Source: Eubacteriales bacterium
GTDB lineage: Bacteria > Bacillota > Clostridia > Lachnospirales > Lachnospiraceae
Assembly (NCBI GenBank): GCA_030524585.1
Contig: JAUNGJ010000005.1
Span: forward strand, 1-64,000
DNA length: 64,000 nucleotides
Direction of reading: 5' to 3'
A program made the position numbers and the translations under genes. Below, piece by piece: positions 17,923-25,737 of the stretch; position 1 is the first letter of the stretch, and the number at the start of each line of letters is the position of its first letter. Below the pieces are notes generated by a model. The model was not told the DNA's origin. It did no database searches and saw nothing but the letters and a program-made list of their open reading frames with translations.

Positions 17923-19812
17923 TTACACAATACGCTTAAATTTCTTTTCAAGCTCCCGTTTTGTCATTGAAATAATTACCGGCCTTCCATGAGGACAGTG
18001 ATAGGGATTCTCCAGCTTCAAAAGCTCTCCGATCAGAGCGTCCGCCTCCGAAACAGATAGTCTCATATTTCCTTTCACCGCCGCCTTGCAGGACATGGAA
18101 GCAATCTTTTCGTCAATCACATCCTGCGTCAATCCAGTATAAATCTCATCCGATAAACTGTCAATCATCTCCATGAGAAGTTCTTTTCTTGCGACTCCGA
18201 ATAAATTGTCCGGGACCGCACACACCGCATAGGTTTCCGGCCCGAAATTATCGATCTCAAAGCCAATTCTGGTAAACTGGTCCATATAGGTATTCAAAAG
18301 CTCTGCTTCCTTCATGGACAGCTCCAGAATGATTGGCGGACTAATGTTCTGAGAAGTGTATTCTCTCGTTTTCATTCCCTGCAATGTCTGTTCATACAGT
18401 ACGCGCTCATGAGCAGCATGCTGATCGATAATATATAGATTCTCATGAAATTCCACCAGCCAGTAGGTGTCGAACAGCTGACCAATAATCTTATGCTCTT
18501 TTACAGAACGCTTATCCAACAGCCGTTCCTCAAATAAATCCAGCTGCTTCGGCCTGTAAGGGACGGACTCCTCTTTTAAACAGTCAGCCTGCTTTTTTTT
18601 CTGAGATGGAGTCTGAACAGCCGTAATATTTTGGCTGCTATGATATGCAGTCACCCGCTCTTTCATCTTTTCCATAAAGTAATCCAAATCCCTTTTGCCG
18701 ACCGCGCTCTGTTTATTTTGGAGCGTGCTCTGCTTTCTTGTTTCCTGCGGCTCTCTTATACTGCTGTCAAAATTGGTTTCAGCAATCTTTGGCGGATCCG
18801 GGGCTTCCACATGAGGAATCAGTTCTTCTCTTCGCAGACTTCTCAGCACTCCCTCACAGATAAAATTGTAAATCTCCTGCTGATTGCCAAACCGCACCTC
18901 CATCTTCGTGGGATGGACGTTTATATCCAAAAGCGCGCCATCTATAGTCATATGAAGCGACGTAAAGGGATATTTGTGCTGCATGGTAAAGTCTTTATAT
19001 GCATCCTCGATCGCTTTTGAGATAATGTTACTTCTGATATATCGTCCGTTGATAAAATAGTTTTCAAAATTGCGGTTTCCTCTGGATACAATTGGCTCTC
19101 CGATATATCCGCTCAAAGACAGATTTCCGCGGGTAAGATCTACCTTAAGCAGATGTCCCGCGATATCCCGTCCGTATATATGATAGATTACATCTTTCAG
19201 ATTCCCATTTCCGGAAGTATGTATCTTGGACTGCCCATTGTTAATGAACTGAAACGAAATCTCCGGATGGGACAGGGCCAATCTGGTAACCAGATCTGCC
19301 ACATGGCTCGCTTCTGTCATTGGCGTTCTCAAGAACTTTCTTCTTGCCGGAGTGTTGTAAAACAACTGCCGGATAAGAAAAGTGGTTCCGTCCGGTGCAC
19401 CGGTTTCATCCATGGCAATTTCTCTTCCACCCTCTATTCGGTAGGTAATTCCGTAGGATACTTCTCTTGGCTTTGTGATCATCTCCACCTGGGATACCGC
19501 CGCAATACTCGAAAGAGCCTCTCCGCGAAAGCCCAGAGACTGAATATGGGCCAGGTCATCGACTGAGCGGATCTTACTGGTAGAATGACGCAGAAATGCA
19601 TTTGGCACATCTTCTTTTTCTATACCGCATCCATTATCCGTAATACGGATAAATGAAATGCCGCCGTCCTTTATCTCAACAACTACGGCCGTCGCCCCTG
19701 CGTCAATGGCGTTTTCCACAAGCTCTTTTACAATGGAAGCCGGGCGCTCGATCACTTCTCCGGCAGCGATTTTATCAATAGTTATCGGATCTAATACTTG
19801 TATTCTGCTCAT
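17923..19812 (-). CDS. mutL: DNA mismatch repair protein MutL
   Basis: GHKL ATPase that links MutS recognition to strand incision. N-terminal motifs are LVENAIDAGATAV, DNGCGI and SLGFRGEALSSIAA. The C-terminal domain carries the endonuclease motif DQHAAHERVLYE with spacing DQHA-x2-E-x4-E, plus CPHGRP, so this is an endonuclease-active MutL as in Bacillus rather than the inactive E. coli type. Start ATG 19812 (629 residues) lies two bases after the mutS stop with aggtgg as ribosome site; a GTG three codons upstream is unlikely. Order is mutS-mutL-miaA. Confidence 0.97.
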   Translation of the reverse strand: MSRIQVLDPITIDKIAAGEVIERPASIVKELVENAIDAGATAVVVEIKDGGISFIRITDNGCGIEKEDVPNAFLRHSTSKIRSVDDLAHIQSLGFRGEALSSIAAVSQVEMITKPREVSYGITYRIEGGREIAMDETGAPDGTTFLIRQLFYNTPARRKFLRTPMTEASHVADLVTRLALSHPEISFQFINNGQSKIHTSGNGNLKDVIYHIYGRDIAGHLLKVDLTRGNLSLSGYIGEPIVSRGNRNFENYFINGRYIRSNIISKAIEDAYKDFTMQHKYPFTSLHMTIDGALLDINVHPTKMEVRFGNQQEIYNFICEGVLRSLRREELIPHVEAPDPPKIAETNFDSSIREPQETRKQSTLQNKQSAVGKRDLDYFMEKMKERVTAYHSSQNITAVQTPSQKKKQADCLKEESVPYRPKQLDLFEERLLDKRSVKEHKIIGQLFDTYWLVEFHENLYIIDQHAAHERVLYEQTLQGMKTREYTSQNISPPIILELSMKEAELLNTYMDQFTRIGFEIDNFGPETYAVCAVPDNLFGVARKELLMEMIDSLSDEIYTGLTQDVIDEKIASMSCKAAVKGNMRLSVSEADALIGELLKLENPYHCPHGRPVIISMTKRELEKKFKRIV

Positions 19813-19814
19813 AA

Positions 19815-22463
19815 TCACCACCTATTCTTCAGCTTGTTCTGAAGCTGATAGAGGGTATTCAGCGCATCGATCGGTGTCAGATTGCTGATGTCAAGATTCT
19901 TTAATTCTTCCAGCACATCATCATCCTTCACCGTATCAAACAGAGACATCTGGGCCAAATCCACTTCATCCAGCTTTTTGGTTTTTATTTTTGGCTCATG
20001 GTTCCCCTTCACTGCAATATCCTTGATTCTTGACGTAATATCCGCATGAAGCAGTTCCTCTACAATTTCCTTTGCACGTTCGGTCACGGATTCCGGTACG
20101 CCCGCGAGCTTGGCAACCTGGATACCATAGCTCTTGTCCGCGCCGCCTTTTACAATCTTTCTTAAGAAAACAATGTCGTCTCCCTTTTCCTTAACCGCAA
20201 TGCAGTAATTATTGACATTATCAATTTTTCCTTCCAGCTCTGTAAGCTCATGGTAATGGGTTGCAAATAATGTCTTTGCACCCAGAAGCTTTGTATTGCT
20301 GATATGTTCCACTACAGCCCAGGCAATGGACAGACCGTCAAAGGTGCTGGTTCCCCGTCCGATTTCATCTAGAATCAGAAGACTCTTTCTGGTAGCATTT
20401 CGCAGTATATTAGCCACCTCGGTCATCTCTACCATAAATGTGCTCTGGCCGGAAGCAAGATCATCAGAAGCACCTACACGGGTAAAGATGCGGTCTACAA
20501 TTCCGATGTTGGCACTGGATGCCGGGACAAAAGAACCGATCTGTGCCATGAGAACAATCAGTGCGGTCTGGCGCATATAAGTAGATTTGCCGGCCATGTT
20601 TGGTCCGGTAATAATAGATACCCGGTTCTTTCTGTCATCCAGATAGGTGTCATTGCTGATAAACATATCATTAGGGATCATCTTTTCTACAACCGGATGG
20701 CGGCCGTCTTTGATATCGATCACGCCTTTTTCATTCATCTTCGGACGCACATAATTTCCTCTTTCAGCCACCAACGCCAGGGAAGCAAATACATCGATCC
20801 GGGCAATCACCCTGGCTGTCTGCTGAATCCTTAAAAGCTCGCTGCCAATACGGTCTCTTACCTGACAGTACAGCTCATATTCTAAGGCATACAGTTTATC
20901 CTCGGCGCCAAGAATGGTATCCTCCAGCTCTTTTAGCCTTGGTGTAATATAGCGCTCCGCGTTGGCCAGGGTCTGTTTTCTGGTATAATAGTCCGGCACC
21001 AGATCCTTGAATGAGTTAGTTACCTCCAAATAATAGCCAAATACTTTATTATAGCGTACTTTCAGATTCTTAATTCCGGTCTTTTCCCGCTCCTCGGTCT
21101 CCAGCTGTGCAAGCCAGTTTTTTCCCTCCGTCTTAGCGTTTCGCAGAGTATCCACATCTTCATTATAGCCCTCCCGGATAATCCCGCCTTCCTTCATAGC
21201 AATGGGAGGTTCCTCACAGATGGCGTCTGTAATCAGAGTACACAGATCCTCCAGTGTATCCAACTCTTCGCATAGCTTTTTAAGCAGAGGACTATGCATA
21301 TCCTGCAGGATGTATTTGATTGGCGGAAGCATTTCCATGGAGTTTTTAAGAGCGGTCAAATCTCTTGGATTGGCAGATTGGTAGGAAATCCTGCCGACCA
21401 AGCGCTCCAGATCATAGATTGGCGCCAGATATTCCCGCAGTTCTTCTCTGGAAATTGCATTATCTTTCAGCTCCTGTACTGCTTCCAGACGCTGTTCGAT
21501 CAGATCTCTGTCAATCAGGGGCTGTTCCATGTATTTGCGAAGCATTCTTGCTCCCATTGCCGTCCTGGTCTTATCCAAAACCCAGAGCAGAGAGCCTCGC
21601 TTCTGCTTTTCTCTGAGAGTCTCGCAGAGCTCCAGGTTTCTTCTGGTAGAACTGTCAAGCAGCATATATTTCCCCACAGCATATTTAGTAAGGCGTGTCA
21701 TGTGACTCAGAGAAGTCTTCTGTGTCTCCTGAAGATACTTAAGCAGCGCGCCCGCTCCGATCATACCGCACTCGTAATCCTTAAGTCCCAAAGCATCCAG
21801 AGAGCCAGTATGAAAATGCTCTTTTAATGTCCGCTCACAGAGAGCATCGTCGAAATACCAGGCATCCAGCGCATAGACTGTAATTCCAAGCCTTCCTCTG
21901 AGATCTTCCAGGTCAATTCCGCTCATATAGAAGGCTTCATTACAGATGATTTCCGAGGGCATGAATTTATAGATCTCATCAAATAATTTATCACTGCTTG
22001 CCACCTCTGAGACCAGGTATTCTCCTGTGGTAACATCAGCTACGGATAATCCATAACGATCGGCAATATAGGTAATACACATGATATAATTGTTCTTTGA
22101 TTCGTCCAGACTCTGGGGACTCAGGTTTGTTCCGGGCGTGACGATCCGTACCACCTCGCGTTTTACCAAGCCCTTGGCGGTAGCCGGGTCTTCCACCTGC
22201 TCGCAGATTGCTACTTTATAGCCTCTGGAAACCAGGCGGTTCAGGTAATTGTCAACCGCATGATAGGGAACACCGCACATCGGCGCCCGCTCTTTTAGTC
22301 CACAGCTTTTTCCGGTCAGTGTAATCTCCAATTCCCTGGATGCAGTGACTGCGTCATCAAAAAACATCTCATAGAAATCCCCTAATCTATAAAACAAAAT
22401 GCAGTCCTTATACTCTTCTTTCGTTTCCATATATTTCTGCATCATTGGTGTTAGTTCTGCCAC
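19815..22463 (-). CDS. mutS: DNA mismatch repair protein MutS
   Basis: Mismatch-recognition ATPase of 882 residues, normal length. The mismatch-contacting Phe-x-Glu appears in RLGDFYEMFFDDA near residue 30; the Walker A is GPNMAGKSTYMRQTA and Walker B LLILDEIGRGTSTFDG. The C-terminus carries the dimerisation and possible beta-clamp-binding stretch QMSLFDTV. The start is GTG 22463 with aaaaggag upstream. A probable extended -10 promoter is at 22504-22532, so mutS leads the mutS-mutL-miaA operon. Confidence 0.98.
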   Translation of the reverse strand: MAELTPMMQKYMETKEEYKDCILFYRLGDFYEMFFDDAVTASRELEITLTGKSCGLKERAPMCGVPYHAVDNYLNRLVSRGYKVAICEQVEDPATAKGLVKREVVRIVTPGTNLSPQSLDESKNNYIMCITYIADRYGLSVADVTTGEYLVSEVASSDKLFDEIYKFMPSEIICNEAFYMSGIDLEDLRGRLGITVYALDAWYFDDALCERTLKEHFHTGSLDALGLKDYECGMIGAGALLKYLQETQKTSLSHMTRLTKYAVGKYMLLDSSTRRNLELCETLREKQKRGSLLWVLDKTRTAMGARMLRKYMEQPLIDRDLIEQRLEAVQELKDNAISREELREYLAPIYDLERLVGRISYQSANPRDLTALKNSMEMLPPIKYILQDMHSPLLKKLCEELDTLEDLCTLITDAICEEPPIAMKEGGIIREGYNEDVDTLRNAKTEGKNWLAQLETEEREKTGIKNLKVRYNKVFGYYLEVTNSFKDLVPDYYTRKQTLANAERYITPRLKELEDTILGAEDKLYALEYELYCQVRDRIGSELLRIQQTARVIARIDVFASLALVAERGNYVRPKMNEKGVIDIKDGRHPVVEKMIPNDMFISNDTYLDDRKNRVSIITGPNMAGKSTYMRQTALIVLMAQIGSFVPASSANIGIVDRIFTRVGASDDLASGQSTFMVEMTEVANILRNATRKSLLILDEIGRGTSTFDGLSIAWAVVEHISNTKLLGAKTLFATHYHELTELEGKIDNVNNYCIAVKEKGDDIVFLRKIVKGGADKSYGIQVAKLAGVPESVTERAKEIVEELLHADITSRIKDIAVKGNHEPKIKTKKLDEVDLAQMSLFDTVKDDDVLEELKNLDISNLTPIDALNTLYQLQNKLKNRW

Positions 22464-22503
22464 GTTTTTTCTCCTTTTTCTTTATCTTTTGACATACATA
22501 ATT

Positions 22504-22532
22504 AGTATATCACTTTTCCTCATTTCAATAAA
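22504..22532 (-). promoter_or_regulatory. Probable mutS promoter, extended -10 type
   Basis: Minus-strand TGATATACT (TATACT at 22504-22509 with TG one base before) is an extended -10. The hexamer 17 bases upstream, TTTATT (22527-22532), is a weak -35, which fits an extended -10 promoter. It lies about 40 bases upstream of the mutS GTG. Confidence 0.55.
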
Positions 22533-22541
22533 GTATAAAAA

Positions 22542-22585
22542 TAACTACGGATTGATGCTGCGTGTAACTGTGAATTGATGCTGCG
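22542..22585. repeat. Two-copy 21-base direct repeat, 23-base period
   Basis: TAACTACGGATTGATGCTGCG (22542-22562, split here as TAACTACGG and ATTGATGCTGCG) recurs at 22565-22585 with three changes, all transitions (18 of 21 identical). The copies lie between the XRE regulator stop and the mutS promoter. Only two copies exist, so this is not a CRISPR array. Confidence 0.7.
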
Positions 22586-22598
22586 GTCATATCTTTAG

Positions 22599-23360
22599 TC
22601 ATTCGTATTTCCTGCCTATAATATAAATTGCACCTACCAATAAAATTACCATAATGATGAGAATTATATCTTTTAAATCCTCCCATAGGATAATACCACC
22701 CGCAATTATACTGCCATAGCAAATCAGAGGATAAAGAACAGAGATTAACATCATACCCACCTTACAGACAGAGCAAATATATGTCCAATTGCTATTATTA
22801 AGCGATAATCCTGCCAAATGAAATCTAAAGATCCCCTGTGAGTAATAATTAATTTTATTACTGTCATAATGTACAGGTAAAATTTCTTTGGCAAAAAAAC
22901 AAAACCACCCGCCAAATATCACTGCAAGTCCACATGCAGGTAAAATGCTTTCCCGCATTTGCGATTGCGATAATCCTGCCATAGTCAAGCCAATGATTTC
23001 TATGATAATTATAAACAGGCAAAGCAAATAAGCAGTTATCCAGTCTTTTTTATGCTGGCGTATCATGTAACGGACGAAAGAATCCAATGATCCTATTACT
23101 ATATTTTCTACTTCTTTGGTGTTTAGTTCTTTTTTAACATCAATCCTTTCTCCTTTAAGCAGTTCTGTCACTGTGATACCCAAAACATCCGCAATAGGTA
23201 TCAGCAACGAAATATTTGGCATACTTGCGCCACGCTCCCATTTACTGACCGTTTTGTCCGATACAAATAGCTTTTCAGCAAGCTGCTTTTGTGTGAGATT
23301 CTTTTCTTTTCTTATCTCGTTAAGAAATCTTCCAAATTGTTCACTGTTAATTTGATACAT
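22599..23360 (-). CDS. XRE-family regulator with multi-span membrane tail
   Basis: A 253-residue protein: an N-terminal helix-turn-helix (residues about 8-62, with LTQKQLAEKLFVSDKTVSKWERG) joined to about five hydrophobic spans (116-138, 143-165, 195-215 and two more to the end). Such membrane-tethered XRE regulators are common in Firmicutes, and target genes are usually adjacent or unknown. Start ATG 23360 has gggagg upstream. Its promoter (23381-23409) contains two ATTGTAC direct repeats that may be an autoregulatory site. It is a single gene between the dehydrogenase terminator and mutS; AT-rich codon use and isolation hint that it may be an insertion. Confidence 0.85.
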   Translation of the reverse strand: MYQINSEQFGRFLNEIRKEKNLTQKQLAEKLFVSDKTVSKWERGASMPNISLLIPIADVLGITVTELLKGERIDVKKELNTKEVENIVIGSLDSFVRYMIRQHKKDWITAYLLCLFIIIIEIIGLTMAGLSQSQMRESILPACGLAVIFGGWFCFFAKEILPVHYDSNKINYYSQGIFRFHLAGLSLNNSNWTYICSVCKVGMMLISVLYPLICYGSIIAGGIILWEDLKDIILIIMVILLVGAIYIIGRKYE

Positions 23361-23380
23361 TTTTTACACCTCCCAGACAA

Positions 23381-23409
23381 ATTGTACACTGTCATTGTAC
23401 TGTAAGCAA
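23381..23409 (-). promoter_or_regulatory. Promoter of the XRE regulator with ATTGTAC repeats
   Basis: Minus-strand TTGCTT (23404-23409), 17-base spacer, TACAAT (23381-23386). On the plus strand ATTGTAC occurs at 23381-23387 and again at 23394-23400, covering the -10 and part of the spacer. A repressor bound there would block the polymerase; autoregulation by the XRE protein is inferred. Confidence 0.65.
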
Positions 23410-23484
23410 TCTACCAACAGGAGAGTGCACGAAATCAAGGTGGATTACGGATAGAAAGTATTGTTTTATGATATTATGGAATAG

Positions 23485-23511
23485 AAAAGGAACGCTTTGT
23501 ATATGCGTTCC
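23485..23511 (-). terminator. Terminator after the aldehyde dehydrogenase
   Basis: GGAACGC (23489-23495) and GCGTTCC (23505-23511) form a 7-bp stem with a 9-base loop; on the minus strand it is followed by TTTTC. It lies about 55 bases after the dehydrogenase stop. Confidence 0.6.
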
Positions 23512-23565
23512 ATAATCTAAAAACTCTTTATTTTTTATGTTCGATACTAATATGCCGTATCTCTA

Positions 23566-25116
23566 TTAATCTGTCAAATCCTCTGTGATAGATTTCAGAT
23601 TCAGGAAATTGGTCAGATAATCGCTGGTTCCTGTCTTCGCATCTGTACCGGACATATTAAATCCTCCAAATGGATGCTGCAGAACAACCGCTGCTGTAGA
23701 CTTACGGTTGAAATACAGATTACCTACGTTGAACTGAACCTTTGCCTTCATAATATTCTCGCGGGTCTCGCTGTAGACAGAACCCGTGAGGCCATACTCT
23801 GTCTGATTTGCAATATCCAGCGCCTCGTCAAAGGACTCTGCCTTGATCACTGCAAGTACAGGTCCGAAGATTTCTTCATTTGCAATTCTTGCATCTCTTG
23901 CAATATCACGGATAACGGTCGGGTCAACAAAATATCCCTTCTCGTCGCTGTATGTACCGCCAAATACAACCGTACCTTCCTGGCGACCGATTTCAATATA
24001 GCCTGTGATGCTGTTATATGCGCCCTGGTTAATGACTGGTCCGATGGCAGCGTTGCTTCTTCCGGAGCCCTGGCTTTCTTTCAGCTTCTTAGCTTCTTCC
24101 ACAACAGCATCTACCAGCTCATCATATACGTCGCTCATAACAATTGCTCTGGAGCATGCAGAGCACTTCTGTCCCTGGAATGTAAATGCAGAGCTTGCAA
24201 TTCCCTGGGCCGCCTTCTTGATATTTGCAGAAGAATCAACGATGATTGCATTCTTTCCGCCCATCTCAGCAACCACGCGCTTGATCCACTTCTGTCCCTG
24301 AGAGATCTTTGCAGCATGTTCATTGATGCGGCATCCTACTGCTTTGGAGCCAGTGAAATTGATGAATCTTGTCAGAGGATGTTCTACAATGTAATCACCG
24401 ATTTCAGATCCGGAACCTGGAATATAATTTACAACACCTGCCGGAATTCCAGCTTTCTCGCAGAGTTCAACAAATTTATAGGCCACGATTGGAGAGTCAG
24501 AGGATGGCTTGCACACGATGGTATTACCGGTAACAACAGCTGCAGCTACCATACCGCCGATCAGTGACAGTGGGAAGTTCCACGGTGGAACAGCCACACC
24601 AACACCAATTGGAATGTAAATACATTTGGTGTACTCATCCGTCGGAACCAGCTCCAGACCTTCCTCCAGCTTTCTCATATGCATAACATAGGAATTAATA
24701 AAATCGAGCAGCTCGCAGAGCTCACCATCTGCCTCGCCCCAGTTTTTTCCGCTTTCTTCTACATTCCATGCGTCAATGTAATAACGGTTCTCGTCCACCA
24801 GCTTTGCCAGCTTTCTTAAAGCACGTGCTCTCTCATCCAGTGGAGTTACACTCCATTTCTTAAATGCCTCATTCGAAGTCTGAATTGCCTTCTCGGCAAG
24901 CTCCTGACTACAAGAGCAGGCATATCCAAGCACTTCCTTGGTAGCCGGTGACAATGATGCGATTTTCTTTTCGGTTTCTATTCTCTCACCGCCGATAATC
25001 AGCGGAAATACCGAGCCTTTCTCTTCTTCTACGCGCTGAAATGCTTCTTCCATTTTCTTTCTGTTCTCTTCGATCGTAAAATCCAGTTCAGCTGCGTTCT
25101 TAAATCCTTTCAGCAT
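23566..25116 (-). CDS. L-glutamate gamma-semialdehyde (P5C) dehydrogenase-like aldehyde dehydrogenase
   Basis: NAD-dependent aldehyde dehydrogenase of 516 residues. Catalytic features are PPWNFPLSLIGG (cofactor loop), FTGSKAVG, VVAEMGGKNAIIV with the general-base Glu, and FQGQKCSACSRAIV with the nucleophilic Cys. Overall it resembles RocA/PutC of Bacillus, which oxidise glutamate-5-semialdehyde from proline or arginine breakdown to glutamate. No proline dehydrogenase or arginine pathway gene is adjacent, so the substrate is an inference. It is monocistronic: promoter at 25169-25197, terminator at 23485-23511. A palindrome ATTGTATACAAT upstream of the promoter suggests specific control. Confidence 0.88.
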   Translation of the reverse strand: MLKGFKNAAELDFTIEENRKKMEEAFQRVEEEKGSVFPLIIGGERIETEKKIASLSPATKEVLGYACSCSQELAEKAIQTSNEAFKKWSVTPLDERARALRKLAKLVDENRYYIDAWNVEESGKNWGEADGELCELLDFINSYVMHMRKLEEGLELVPTDEYTKCIYIPIGVGVAVPPWNFPLSLIGGMVAAAVVTGNTIVCKPSSDSPIVAYKFVELCEKAGIPAGVVNYIPGSGSEIGDYIVEHPLTRFINFTGSKAVGCRINEHAAKISQGQKWIKRVVAEMGGKNAIIVDSSANIKKAAQGIASSAFTFQGQKCSACSRAIVMSDVYDELVDAVVEEAKKLKESQGSGRSNAAIGPVINQGAYNSITGYIEIGRQEGTVVFGGTYSDEKGYFVDPTVIRDIARDARIANEEIFGPVLAVIKAESFDEALDIANQTEYGLTGSVYSETRENIMKAKVQFNVGNLYFNRKSTAAVVLQHPFGGFNMSGTDAKTGTSDYLTNFLNLKSITEDLTD

Positions 25117-25168
25117 ATGCTTCTACCTCCATAGTATATTGTCCTTTTACGTATTATCTAACGTTTCT

Positions 25169-25197
25169 ATTTTATCAGCAAATTATATTCACGTCAA
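25169..25197 (-). promoter_or_regulatory. Promoter of the P5C dehydrogenase gene
   Basis: Minus-strand TTGACG (25192-25197), 17-base spacer, TAAAAT (25169-25174). It is about 53 bases upstream of the ATG. A 12-bp palindrome lies just upstream (25209-25220). Confidence 0.75.
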
Positions 25198-25200
25198 TAA

Positions 25201-25220
25201 ATTGTATAATTGTATACAAT
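25201..25220. promoter_or_regulatory. Palindromic operator candidate upstream of P5C dehydrogenase
   Basis: ATTGTATACAAT (25209-25220) is a perfect 12-bp palindrome, and its left half ATTGTAT is repeated at 25201-25207. It sits 11 bases upstream of the -35. The shape is like sites of GntR-type regulators, but no such gene is adjacent, so the binding protein is unknown. Confidence 0.45.
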
Positions 25221-25230
25221 GATATTTGTT

Positions 25231-25647
25231 TCACAATATGTGATACTCAGGTTTCATTTCACCGAATAAATAGTATCCCATATATCCGCTGAGGCAGATT
25301 CCCAGAACGCTTAGTCCTGAAAAGATAACCATAAAAGGAACGCAGATCTGACCAAACAGCTGAAGCGGCATCTCGCTATAATCCCATACGGCATAATGAA
25401 GCCATTTGTTGACAATAATTCCCGTGATAAATTCCATAGAGGTCACGAACACAATGCAGCGCAGCGTCTGTTTCCATAAGGGCTCCTGCCAGTTCAGACT
25501 TTTGCCCTGCACAAAGAAAAATACAAAGCAGATTCCTCCAAGAACAAACATGGACCAGTGGGAGAAGCCGCGGAACAATATTTCAAAGCTATAATAAAGG
25601 GCACCGCCAAATGCCCAGAAAAATAAATATTCACCAATTTTCTTCAT
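25231..25647 (-). CDS. CmpB-type small membrane protein (putative ABC transporter permease family)
   Basis: A 138-residue protein with about four spans. FEILFRGFSHWSMFVLGGICF, ITGIIVNKWLHYAVWDYSEMP and FGQICVPFMVIFSGLSVLG match the family labelled putative ABC transporter permease (CmpB domain), although no ATPase gene is associated and transport is unproven. A hairpin (25653-25692) ends five bases before the ATG, and the only ribosome-site-like bases (gaggg) lie in its 3' arm, so translation may be controlled by folding. It is downstream of miaB by 90 bases. Confidence 0.8.
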   Translation of the reverse strand: MKKIGEYLFFWAFGGALYYSFEILFRGFSHWSMFVLGGICFVFFFVQGKSLNWQEPLWKQTLRCIVFVTSMEFITGIIVNKWLHYAVWDYSEMPLQLFGQICVPFMVIFSGLSVLGICLSGYMGYYLFGEMKPEYHIL

Positions 25648-25652
25648 AACAA

Positions 25653-25692
25653 AACGCCCTCACTATATTTCTTACTACATAGTTTGGGCGTT
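25653..25692 (-). terminator. Terminator-like hairpin abutting the CmpB start codon
   Basis: On the minus strand AACGCCC (25692-25686) pairs with GGGCGTT (25659-25653), with an inner ACTAT/ATAGT stem, followed by TTGTT and then the ATG at 25647. It can terminate miaB transcription or sequester the CmpB ribosome site. Confidence 0.5.
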
Positions 25693-25737
25693 CTTCTCTT
25701 AAAATATGGGTGGTAGATTCAACCATTCCTACTCGTC

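Noticed and set aside
22542..22585. CRISPR-like repeat
   Set aside because: Only two short copies with a 2-base gap, no spacers and no cas genes.
23674..24567. 297-residue plus-strand frame
   Set aside because: It is antisense to the aldehyde dehydrogenase catalytic region and has no recognisable domain.
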